Source of the DNA: an uncultured Desulfovibrionaceae bacterium
GTDB taxonomy: Bacteria; Desulfobacterota; Desulfovibrionia; Desulfovibrionales; Desulfovibrionaceae
Assembly: GCA_949741925.1 (NCBI GenBank)
Contig: CATJOY010000038.1
Location: forward strand, 1-44,687
Direction of reading: 5' to 3'
DNA: 44,687 nucleotides
Part shown: positions 24,832 through 32,210 of the stretch, in pieces
Layout: each line of letters opens with the position of its first letter
Numbering within the stretch: the first letter of the stretch is position 1
Program-made: the position numbers and the translations under genes
Notes under the pieces: model-generated
What the model saw: only the letters and a program-made list of their open reading frames with translations
The model's database searches: none
Told to the model about the DNA's origin: nothing

Positions 24832-25854
24832 ATGGATACCATACGTTTGGGCAGAACGGAATTGCAGGTAACACGGCTTGGTTTCGGCGCGCTGCCCATC
24901 CAGCGGATTTCCCTGGCCGAGGCGGAGCGGATTTTACGGCGCGCCGTAGATGCGGGAGTGAACTTCATTGATACCGCCAGGGCCTACACGGATAGCGAGG
25001 AAAAGATTGGCTCCGCCCTGGGGGATCAGCGTCATAAGATCATCCTGGCAACGAAAGGCAGAGCCATTGACGCCAAGGCCTTGGAAGATTCCCTGCATAC
25101 AAGCCTCAAAAATCTGCGGACAGACTACGTGGATATTTTTCAGTTCCACAACCCCAATACTGTGCCCGTGCCGGATGATGGCAGCGGCGTGTATGAGGCG
25201 GCGTTGGCGGCTAAAAAGGCCGGTAAAATTCGTTTTTTGGGGCTGACCGCGCACTCTGTGGATAATGCGTTTCAGGCGGCCCGTTCCGGGTTTTACGATA
25301 CCGTGCAGTTTCCTTTTAGCCTGCTTTCCAGCGGGCGTGATTTGGAAGTGCCCGGCGTTTGCAGCGAGAACGATATAGGGTTTATCGCCATGAAAGCCGT
25401 GGGTGGAGGCCTGATCCGCAATATTCCGGCGGCCTTCGCTTTTATTCGGCACTATGAGAACGTTGTGCCGATCTGGGGCATACAGCGCATGGAAGAGCTG
25501 GAGGAATTCCTGGCTCTTGAAGCCGCGCCTCCCACGTGGGATGAGGCCCTGCAAAGAGCGGCCGCAATCGAGCGGGAAGAATTGGGACAATCCTTTTGCC
25601 GGGGCTGCGGGTATTGCCTGCCCTGTCCGGCCGATATTGATATTCCCTTTGTGGCCCGGGTAATGCTGATGCTGCGCCGTGCCCCGGCCAGCAGCAGCCT
25701 GCTGCCTGAGCACAAGGCCAAAATTGACCAGGCTTTTTCCTGTCTCCATTGCGGCGCCTGCAAACCTCGCTGCCCCTATCATTTGGATACGCCTGAACTT
25801 GTGCGCAAGAACGCCGAGGGATACCGGGAATACCTGAAAAATTTGCCGGCCTGA
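24832..25854 (+). CDS. Aldo/keto reductase with C-terminal ferredoxin-type Fe-S domain
   Basis: A 340-residue two-part oxidoreductase. The N-terminal TIM-barrel AKR domain has VTRLGFGALPIQ, NFIDTARAYTDSEEKIG (catalytic Asp and Tyr) and TKGRAIDAKAL (Lys). The C-terminal part has two cysteine motifs for 4Fe-4S clusters: CRGCGYCLPCP (about residues 257-267) and CLHCGACKPRCPY (about 304-316). Such proteins occur mainly in anaerobes; substrate and electron partner are unknown. AAGGAG lies about 8 nt before the ATG. The terminator at 26050-26080 ends the transcript. Confidence 0.92.
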   Translation: MDTIRLGRTELQVTRLGFGALPIQRISLAEAERILRRAVDAGVNFIDTARAYTDSEEKIGSALGDQRHKIILATKGRAIDAKALEDSLHTSLKNLRTDYVDIFQFHNPNTVPVPDDGSGVYEAALAAKKAGKIRFLGLTAHSVDNAFQAARSGFYDTVQFPFSLLSSGRDLEVPGVCSENDIGFIAMKAVGGGLIRNIPAAFAFIRHYENVVPIWGIQRMEELEEFLALEAAPPTWDEALQRAAAIEREELGQSFCRGCGYCLPCPADIDIPFVARVMLMLRRAPASSSLLPEHKAKIDQAFSCLHCGACKPRCPYHLDTPELVRKNAEGYREYLKNLPA

Positions 25855-26161
25855 GCGGAGCGGCAGGTTCCTGCAAGAGGGGTATCCCCCTCGGCTCCCT
25901 TTTGCCGGGCATCTTTATCACGGTGAAGGGGAGCCGTATACAGAACCCTCTCTGGAGACAGAGGCGACGCAAGGGATTTTCAGCGGCTTGCTGTTTTCAC
26001 AAATCCCTGTTTTCTGAAAGGAAGGGGGCGCCGCATAGGGCTTCTAATAAACATACCCGGCGTTTGCCGGGTATGTTCTTTGTGCGGTATCCGAAACGGC
26101 GCTTGGGGGGCAGGATGCTTCCAACAACATGCGGGGTCATCCGCAGGGACTTACAAGGTTG
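25855..26161. other. Spacer with dyads after the aldo/keto reductase gene
   Basis: Contains a short dyad GAGGGGTATCCCCCTC (25876-25891) and the terminator at 26050-26077. No gene seen. The rest of the spacer up to lysC is element copy C. Confidence 0.4.
26050..26080 (+). terminator. Terminator of the aldo/keto reductase gene
   Basis: AACATACCCGGC-GTTT-GCCGGGTATGTT, a 12-bp perfect stem with tetraloop, followed by a short CTTTG. It lies about 195 nt past the stop codon. Confidence 0.75.
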
Positions 26162-26321
26162 TTTCCCCTCTATTGCTGTTGCCAAGCTGCTTTTTCTTCT
26201 GGCGGCGTCAACCGAAAAAACAATCCGGGAGTCTACCCAGTCCGCCTCAGACTGTTTTCTTTCCTATCTCCCTTGCCTGGGAAGAACTTCGACTTTTTGC
26301 GGCGAAATGTCGTTCGCAACG
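26162..26321 (+). repeat. Dispersed intergenic element, copy C
   Basis: 5' block at 26162-26200 (CCCCTCTATTGCTGTTGCC), a weak hairpin CAGTC-CGCCTCA-GACTG followed by TTTTCTTT, and a 3' block at 26290-26320 beginning CGACTTTTTGCGGCG and ending GCAAC. It lies between convergent genes and abuts the lysC stop codon (26334). Length is about 160 bp, the same as copies A and B. Confidence 0.6.
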
Positions 26322-26333
26322 TCCCTTAGACTG

Positions 26334-27563
26334 TCAGCCGTTGTAGTTGGCCTTTTCCAGCTCAAAGGCCTCATGCAGAATACGCACGGCAAGTTCAAGG
26401 TATTTTTCCTCGATCAGGCAACTGATTTTGATTTCCGAGGTGCTGATGAGCAGAATGTTGATGCCCGCCCGATGCAGCGCCGCAAAGGCCCTGGAGGCTA
26501 CGCCCGCGTGGTTGCGCATGCCCACCCCAATGGCTGAAACCTTGGCCACGCCGAGATCGTGGTAGAGCTCTTTGCTGCCGATGGCTTTACTGACCTCTTC
26601 CATAATAGCCATGGTCTTGGAGACATCCTTACGGGGAACCGTGAAGGTCATATCCGTTACGCCGTCAAGACCGGGGTTTTGCACGATCATATCCACAGCG
26701 ATGTTGGCGGCGGAAAGGGGCGAGAAAATAGCCGCCGCAATGCCGGGCTGGTTGGGCACGGAGGCAAGGGTGATGCGGGCCTGGTCTTTATCGTAGGCGA
26801 TGCCGGAGACAAGAACGTGTTCCATATCAGGGTCCTCCTGGGTCACGATGGTGCCCGGGGTATCGGTAAAGGTTGAGCGCACATGCACGACCACGTTGAA
26901 TTTTTTGGCAAACTCCACGGAGCGTATTTCCAGAACCTTGGCGCCCATACTGGCCATTTCCAGCATTTCTTCATAGCTGATGCGGTCGAGCTTGCGGGCA
27001 TCGGCGCAGATATTGGGGTCTGTTGTATAAACGCCGTCCACATCAGTATAAATTTCACAAGCTTCGGCCTCGAGAGCTGCGGCCAGGGCCACGGCGGAGG
27101 TATCCGAGCCGCCCCGGCCGAGGGTTGTGATGCGGCCGTCCTCTGTGATTCCCTGGAAGCCTGCCACCAGCAGCACGTCATACCGCTCGAAGTGCTTACG
27201 GATGGCTGCGCCGTCAATAGAACGGATACGGGCTTTCATAAATACATCATCGGTGATGATGGGGATTTGGAAGCCGAGCAGGGAGCGGGCCTTGATGCCT
27301 TCATCTTTCAGCAGCATGGCAAAAAGGGCCGTGGAGATCTGTTCTCCGGTGGAGACCATGGAATCGCACTCCGCAGGGTCCGGGTTAGGGGAGTACTCGT
27401 TCGCCAGCGCCAGGAGCTTGTTGGTATCGCCGGCCCGGGCCGAAAGCACCACCAGCATTTTATACCCTCGGCTAAGACCCGCCAGAACCTTTTCCCGCAC
27501 ACGGAGCATACGGTCGCGGTCAGCCACGGAACTGCCGCCGAATTTCTGCACCAGAATACGCAT
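26334..27563 (-). CDS. lysC: Aspartate kinase
   Basis: A 409-residue aspartokinase, the first step of the lysine, threonine and methionine pathway. The kinase domain has VQKFGGSSVAD at the N-terminus, the STGEQIS block, and GRGGSDTSAVALAAAL. Two ACT regulatory domains follow from about residue 265 (ITLASVPNQPGIAAAIFSPLSAANIAVDMI and VSAIGVGMRNHAGVASRAFAALHRAGINILLISTSEIKIS), which bind lysine and/or threonine for feedback inhibition. The ATG at 27563 has AAGGAA upstream. It is the third gene of a minus-strand nnr-tsaE-lysC run with gaps of about 140-150 nt. No lysine riboswitch is visible in front of it. Confidence 0.96.
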   Translation of the reverse strand: MRILVQKFGGSSVADRDRMLRVREKVLAGLSRGYKMLVVLSARAGDTNKLLALANEYSPNPDPAECDSMVSTGEQISTALFAMLLKDEGIKARSLLGFQIPIITDDVFMKARIRSIDGAAIRKHFERYDVLLVAGFQGITEDGRITTLGRGGSDTSAVALAAALEAEACEIYTDVDGVYTTDPNICADARKLDRISYEEMLEMASMGAKVLEIRSVEFAKKFNVVVHVRSTFTDTPGTIVTQEDPDMEHVLVSGIAYDKDQARITLASVPNQPGIAAAIFSPLSAANIAVDMIVQNPGLDGVTDMTFTVPRKDVSKTMAIMEEVSKAIGSKELYHDLGVAKVSAIGVGMRNHAGVASRAFAALHRAGINILLISTSEIKISCLIEEKYLELAVRILHEAFELEKANYNG

Positions 27564-27713
27564 AGTTGATTCCTTTCCAAACTTGTACAGCTTGTTGCTT
27601 TTGATGAATCGTCGTCACGCGTTGGCTTGGGCCGGATTTTGTCGCGCCTTTCGGGGATATCCGGTGCGCTTTATACGGCAAATTCTGCCGGGAGGAATAC
27701 GCGCAACAGCGTA

Positions 27714-28196
27714 TCATGCACTCGCTTCAAGGCCGGCGTAAATATCCAGGAGCGCTTGCCCGTTTTCCCGCCCAAAGGCTGCGAACACGGCTGTTCTCCC
27801 GGCGCCGTCCAGGCGGAGTTCGCATTCAAGGCGTTCGGGCGGAAGGGAACGGAGAGGAAGGCGCTCGGCCCATTCAATGAGAACAACATGCCGTTCATCC
27901 TCTAAAAAATCAAGCAGAGATTCGTCGATGCTTCCGGGTTCTTGGCGGTACAGGTCAAAATGGGCTACCGGAGGAGTGGTGGGATAGATGTTGCAGAGAT
28001 TAAAGCTGGGGCTGGCGCTTTCGGCAGATTCGCCGCCGGGAAGCGCTGCAACAAGAGCACGAATCAGTGTTGTCTTGCCCGCTCCGAGACCGCCCCGGAG
28101 GAAAAGAGACCGGCAGCGAGGGTGGGCCAGAAGCGCCTTTGCCGTTATTGTGCCCAGGGCTTCTGTGGCTTCAGGGGAAACCAGGGTGATGTTCAT
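27714..28196 (-). CDS. tsaE: tRNA threonylcarbamoyladenosine biosynthesis ATPase TsaE
   Basis: A 160-residue P-loop ATPase that works with TsaB and TsaD to place the t6A modification at position 37 of ANN-decoding tRNAs. Walker A is GGLGAGKTTLIRAL. The following ASPSFNLCNIYPTTPPVAHFDLYR block is the usual SPTF-NIY-HFDLYR region, with the conserved Thr of SPT replaced by Ser. The VVLIEWAERL segment is the Walker B-like block. The ATG at 28196 is preceded by GGAA. Located between nnr and lysC in the same orientation. Confidence 0.94.
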   Translation of the reverse strand: MNITLVSPEATEALGTITAKALLAHPRCRSLFLRGGLGAGKTTLIRALVAALPGGESAESASPSFNLCNIYPTTPPVAHFDLYRQEPGSIDESLLDFLEDERHVVLIEWAERLPLRSLPPERLECELRLDGAGRTAVFAAFGRENGQALLDIYAGLEASA

Positions 28197-28337
28197 GCAA
28201 TGTTCCTTTATGGTTTGCTGCCGTCCCCTTTTAGGGGGAAAGGGCTTGAACGAAGGGGGAAGCTGCTGAAGATTCTTTGCAGAGTTTTTTTCTTCCCGGA
28301 AGAAGCTTTGCCGCGGCTTCCGTCCGTCGTTGCGGAG

Positions 28338-30092
28338 TTAGTTGGCGAACGGTTCCGGCCGGGGGGCGTGCCATGAAAATTTCCTGCTGGATGGGGTTTC
28401 GCGCGTTGGCGTGGTCAGTTCGGCCATGGCTGAGGGCAGGGCGGCGGCGATTTCACCGGCCAGCATACCGCGTGCCGGTGCGTTTCGTTCCAGGATGACC
28501 CCGGCCCTGGCATGCAGATAAACGGCGAGACTTGCAGCCTGCAGGGCTGATGCCGGTCCGTTGCCGAGTCGGGCCAACCATGCCCCGGCACAGCCTGAGA
28601 GGACATCCCCGCTGCCGCCGACGGCAAGCGTGGGCGCGGTGAGCGGAGAAATGACGGGGGCTTGGCCGTGCTGGCCGATAAAGGTGCCAGCGCCCTTGAG
28701 CACGATCACCGCCCGGCAACGGGCGGTGAGATCCTCCAGAGCCGCTAAGCGAACCTGTTGCAGTGCGGCAGCCTCCAGGCCGAGCATGCGGGCAGCCTCA
28801 CCCGGGTGCGGGGTGATGATATCGTCCTCACGCAGGGCGTCTAGTAGGGTTGTTGCGTTTTCGGCATCCTTGCGCAACGGATAGAGGCCGTCGGCATCCA
28901 GAACCAGCGGTGGACGGTTTGCCCTGCTGAGCGCGGCTCCGACCAACCGGGACGCTACCGGGCTTCTGCCGAGGCCCGGGCCAAGGACCAGAGCACCTTT
29001 GCCGTTCATAGCGTCAACGGCTTCGAGAAGCTGGGGGATGAACTCTTCGTGCCAGGAATTGTCGTGCGGGGCGAGTCGTGCGGCCCCGCCGGCCAGGGGC
29101 AGGGTCATGAGTTCCGGGCAGCTTGCGGCGGCGCGGAAGGCCAGTTCGGCGGGGGAGGCCAGGGTAACCAGGCCGGCTCCGGCACGGAGCGCGCCCATGG
29201 CGGCCAGGACCGGCGCGCCGCAGAGGCCCGTTGAACCGCCGATGACCAGCACCCTCCCGGCTGTGCCCTTGTGCATGAGGCGTGAAGGCAGAAAGTGCGG
29301 TCCGGGCCGGGGGTGGAGCAGGCGGAAGCTTGGGGGGAACTGTTCGCGTATTGCCGCGGGCATGCCGATGCTCCGGATGTGAACTTCACCGGTGAACGGA
29401 GCAGCCTCGGCAGGGATCAAACCCGGCTTGGCTGCCTCAAAGGTTATTGTCGCTCGGGCTCGCACGGCCTCCGGCCGGGGCCGACCGGTCAGGCCGTCCA
29501 GCCCGGAGGGGATATCGATGGCCAGGATGTATGCTGTTTCCCGCAAGCTGTTGGCGTGGCGGATGAGCAAGCGTTCCGCGCTGCGAACATCTCCGGAAAA
29601 CCCGGTGCCCAGAAGGGCGTCCACCACGATATGCGGCTGCTGCCAGTGGTCCAGCCAGGCCGCAGGGATGTGGGGAAGCGTTTCCGGATGCTGCAAGGGA
29701 AGACGCAGGAACGGCACGCCGCAGCGCTTGGCAAGAAGCAAGTGACGTTTAGCAGTTCCCTTGAGTTTCGCCAGGGGCCGGGTATGGCAAACCAGCACCG
29801 AGCAGCCGTAATCCCTAAGATGCCGGGCCAATGCCGCTCCGTCCCCACCGTTGTTGCCTCCCCCCATTAGGACCAGCACGCGGATGGGGCCGTTTTTGGG
29901 GGAGAGATCAGGCAAAACACCTTGACGTAAGAAGGAGAAGACTTCACGGGAGGCGTTTTCCATGAGCGTGAATTCGGGGATGGCATACTGCCGGATGCAA
30001 GCCTCATCCCAGCCGTTCATATCACGGGGGGACGGCAGCGGGGCGAAGAGAAGGGGATCGGGAAATAACGGACCCAAGGCGGCCTCCGTCAC
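28338..30092 (-). CDS. nnr: Bifunctional NAD(P)HX epimerase / ADP-dependent NAD(P)HX dehydratase
   Basis: About 584 residues repairing damaged nicotinamide cofactors. The N-terminal YjeF_N epimerase domain contains VLMGGGNNGGDGAALARHL and IDIPSGLDG. The C-terminal ribokinase-like dehydratase domain contains VIGGSTGLCGAPVLAAMGALRAGAGLVTL, ITPHPGEAARMLG, VLKGAGTFIG and VGGSGDVLSGCAGAWLA (catalytic Asp). The start is uncertain: GTG at 30092 keeps the conserved N-terminus (MNGWDEACIRQY begins about 25 residues later) but has no clear ribosome binding site. It diverges from the glycine riboswitch and grd operon, whose leader shares the 30093-30195 interval. Confidence 0.93.
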   Translation of the reverse strand: MTEAALGPLFPDPLLFAPLPSPRDMNGWDEACIRQYAIPEFTLMENASREVFSFLRQGVLPDLSPKNGPIRVLVLMGGGNNGGDGAALARHLRDYGCSVLVCHTRPLAKLKGTAKRHLLLAKRCGVPFLRLPLQHPETLPHIPAAWLDHWQQPHIVVDALLGTGFSGDVRSAERLLIRHANSLRETAYILAIDIPSGLDGLTGRPRPEAVRARATITFEAAKPGLIPAEAAPFTGEVHIRSIGMPAAIREQFPPSFRLLHPRPGPHFLPSRLMHKGTAGRVLVIGGSTGLCGAPVLAAMGALRAGAGLVTLASPAELAFRAAASCPELMTLPLAGGAARLAPHDNSWHEEFIPQLLEAVDAMNGKGALVLGPGLGRSPVASRLVGAALSRANRPPLVLDADGLYPLRKDAENATTLLDALREDDIITPHPGEAARMLGLEAAALQQVRLAALEDLTARCRAVIVLKGAGTFIGQHGQAPVISPLTAPTLAVGGSGDVLSGCAGAWLARLGNGPASALQAASLAVYLHARAGVILERNAPARGMLAGEIAAALPSAMAELTTPTRETPSSRKFSWHAPRPEPFAN

Positions 30093-30113
30093 AAAGAATG
30101 TGATTTTTTGGAT

Positions 30114-30129
30114 TTGTGCTTGAACACAA
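30114..30129. promoter_or_regulatory. Inverted repeat in the nnr/grd divergent control region
   Basis: TTGTG-CTTGAA-CACAA, a 5-bp dyad with a 6-nt centre. It lies between the divergent nnr and grd transcription units and could be an operator for a Crp/Fnr-type regulator, but the spacing does not match the classical CRP site. Confidence 0.3.
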
Positions 30130-30148
30130 TAAGCGTATCTGCTATTGG
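30120..30148 (+). promoter_or_regulatory. Candidate promoter of the grd operon
   Basis: TTGAAC (30120-30125), 17-nt spacer, TATTGG (30143-30148), placed about 45 nt before the riboswitch aptamer. The -10 is poor, so this is a tentative call. On the opposite strand TTGCAC with a 17-nt spacer and TACGCT could serve nnr. Confidence 0.25.
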
Positions 30149-30194
30149 GAGACAGTGCAACGATGATTATCACATCTGTGCACAGCGAGTGAAG

Positions 30195-30296
30195 GCAGCG
30201 GGAGAGAGTTCCCCGGGGCGGGCGGCAGGCTCGCCGGGAGAAACGCCGAAGGGGCAAGGCCAAGGTAGCGGTCGAAACTCTCAGGCACCCAGGACT
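30195..30296 (+). promoter_or_regulatory. Glycine riboswitch (single aptamer)
   Basis: The core shows the invariant glycine-aptamer segments: P1 5' strand GAGAGTT (30204-30210), the CCGAAGGGGCAAGG segment (30246-30259), P1 3' strand AACTCTC (30276-30282), and the trailing CAGGCACCCAGGAC (30282-30295). Glycine riboswitches are often tandem, but no second CCGAAGGGGCAA-like core is visible on either side; GCCGGA (30299-30304) and TCCGGC (30327-30332) form a stem just downstream that may act as the ghost aptamer or the expression platform. It sits directly in front of the glycine reductase operon, so glycine is likely to switch expression on. Confidence 0.92.
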
Positions 30297-30388
30297 GTTG
30301 CCGGACGCGCCTCTGGATTATGCCCCTTCCGGCGTACGACAGAGCCTAACGAACCATGATGGAAAGAAGAACTCTTTCGGGTGTTGTT

Positions 30389-30886
30389 ATGCGTCGTATG
30401 CTGCTTATCACCAACAATCGTCTGTTCTTCGGGCTTTGCCGCCCGGGGTTGTCTGTGGTTGCGGCTCTTGAGGGCTGCAACGATGCATCCACCCCCCTGA
30501 CCTCGCTGGATGTTGTTCGTATTGCGCGGGATACGATTCACCGCGGTTGGGTTCTCGCGCACCATCCTCTTTACGGCAACGTCAGGCCACGCCTCCAGCC
30601 TTTCCGGACCATTCTGCTGCTGGAGCCCGAGAGATTCGTGGACGGCAGGCCTGAACCCGATCTTCTCTCCCTTCATCTTATTTCCGAAGCCATGACCGTG
30701 TACGAGTCCGAACGGGAGTCTCTGGCCCTGGTCGATGCCGTGCCGGAATCCCTGGCTCGGGATTGCGCGTTTCTGGACGCAGAATTGATGAAAGAAACTT
30801 TGGCTCAGGCCGGTGTGCCTGCAACCTGGTCTTCGGACCGCACCATAACCTGTTGTCGCGGACAACGAGAAGGGGAACGATTGTGA
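30389..30886 (+). CDS. grdX: GrdX family protein of the glycine reductase operon
   Basis: A protein of about 165 residues matching GrdX, the small protein of unknown role at the front of many grd operons. The MLLITNN start strand and the block VLAHHPLYGNVRPRLQPFRTILLL correspond to the conserved THPLxGxVxPxxxPYxS region. It is longer than the usual 110-130 residues because of an extended C-terminus (from about residue 130) that overlaps the upstream part of the grdE frame. The start is ambiguous among 30356, 30359, 30389 and 30398; none has a clear ribosome binding site, perhaps because access is controlled by the riboswitch. Its stop overlaps the grdE GTG (GTGA). Confidence 0.8.
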   Translation: MRRMLLITNNRLFFGLCRPGLSVVAALEGCNDASTPLTSLDVVRIARDTIHRGWVLAHHPLYGNVRPRLQPFRTILLLEPERFVDGRPEPDLLSLHLISEAMTVYESERESLALVDAVPESLARDCAFLDAELMKETLAQAGVPATWSSDRTITCCRGQREGERL

Positions 30887-32187
30887 AACTGGAATTGCAC
30901 AGAATTCGCATCAGCAAGCTGGAGTTCGGGAGCTCCACCGGCGTGCGGAACGGCGTGCTGACCGTCAACAAGGACGAACTGGAAAAGTTCCTCCTGGAAG
31001 ACGAGCGCCTTGCTGGGGTTTCGCTGGATGTAGCCCATCCCGGCGAGAGCGTACGCATCCTGCCGGTAAAAGATGCGGTGGAGCCTCGCTGCAAACTTTC
31101 CGAAGGCAATGAGGTCTTTCCCGGCTTTATCGGGGATGTGGACCCCGTGGGCGAAGGAAAAACCTTGGTCCTCGAAGGTATGGCCGTGCTGACCACGGGC
31201 CGTTTGGTGGCCCCCCAGGAAGGCATTGTCGATATGTCCGGCCCTGGCGCCGAGTACACGCCTTTCTCCCAAACCTGCAACCTTGTGGTGGTGCTGGAGC
31301 CTTCCGAGGAGGTGAAGCTGCACGAGGCCGAGTCGGTCTGCCGCATCGCCGGCCTCAAGGCCGCCCACTATCTCGCCTCCCGCTGCAAGGAGGCTGTCCT
31401 GAGCCAGGCTGTTGCGGCCGACACGGTCGAAACTTTTGACGCCCCGGCTCTGACCGAGGCTATGCACGCCTACCCGAATCTCCCCAAGGTGGCGTATATC
31501 TATATGCTCCAATCTCAGGGCCTGCTGCACGATACCTATGTTTACGGCGTGGACGCCAAAAAAATACTGCCTACCCTGATCAGCCCTACCGAAACCATGG
31601 ATGGGGCCATCATCTCGGGCAACTGCGTTTCCGCTTGCGATAAGAACAGCACCTACGTTCACCAGAACAACCCTGTTATCAAGCAGCTCTATGCCCGGCA
31701 CGGCAAGGAGCTGAACTTTGTCGGCGTTATCATTACCAATGAGAACGTCACGCTGGCCGATAAAAAACGCTCTTCCTCCTACGCGGTCAAACTGGCGCGC
31801 ATGCTCGGCGTAGAAGCTTGCGTTATTTCAGAAGAAGGCTTCGGCAACCCGGATGCCGATCTGGTTATGAACTGCTGGAAGGCCGAGCGTGCCGGCATTA
31901 AAACCGTGCTGGTTACCGATGAGTACGCCGGTCGGGATGGCTCCAGCCAATCCCTGGCCGATTCCTGCCCTGAGGGGAACGCCTGTGTCACCGCCGGCAA
32001 CGCCAACATGATGATCACCCTGCCGCCCATGGAAAAGGTGATCGGCGACGCGCCTAAGGCAGATATCATCGCCGGCGGATTCTTCGGCTCTTTACGCGAA
32101 GACGGCAGCATGGAAGTGGAAATCCAGGCCATTCTCGGCGCCACCAACGAACTGGGCTTTACCCGGCTCGGCGCGTACACCATTTGA
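30883..32187 (+). CDS. grdE: Glycine reductase protein B, alpha/beta proprotein (GrdE)
   Basis: A 434-residue proprotein that is cleaved at an Asn-Cys bond into two subunits, the new N-terminal Cys becoming the pyruvoyl group that binds glycine as a Schiff base. The site ISGNCVSACDKNSTYVHQNN is intact, with Cys248 the expected residue. The start chosen is GTG at 30883, with GAAGGGG about 7 nt upstream, because the conserved N-terminus MKLELHRIRI starts there; the frame continues 40 codons further upstream only by chance. The pair GrdE/GrdB, as opposed to GrdG/F or GrdI/H, makes glycine the substrate over sarcosine or betaine. Assigning substrate class from sequence similarity recalled from family knowledge is reasonably, not fully, certain. 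Confidence 0.95.
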   Translation: MKLELHRIRISKLEFGSSTGVRNGVLTVNKDELEKFLLEDERLAGVSLDVAHPGESVRILPVKDAVEPRCKLSEGNEVFPGFIGDVDPVGEGKTLVLEGMAVLTTGRLVAPQEGIVDMSGPGAEYTPFSQTCNLVVVLEPSEEVKLHEAESVCRIAGLKAAHYLASRCKEAVLSQAVAADTVETFDAPALTEAMHAYPNLPKVAYIYMLQSQGLLHDTYVYGVDAKKILPTLISPTETMDGAIISGNCVSACDKNSTYVHQNNPVIKQLYARHGKELNFVGVIITNENVTLADKKRSSSYAVKLARMLGVEACVISEEGFGNPDADLVMNCWKAERAGIKTVLVTDEYAGRDGSSQSLADSCPEGNACVTAGNANMMITLPPMEKVIGDAPKADIIAGGFFGSLREDGSMEVEIQAILGATNELGFTRLGAYTI

Positions 32188-32210
32188 TCTGCACCATTCA
32201 GGAGACTGTT

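Noticed and set aside
26334-27713. Lysine riboswitch in front of lysC
   Set aside because: The 150-nt gap between tsaE and lysC has no recognisable lysine-aptamer segments and is too short for one.
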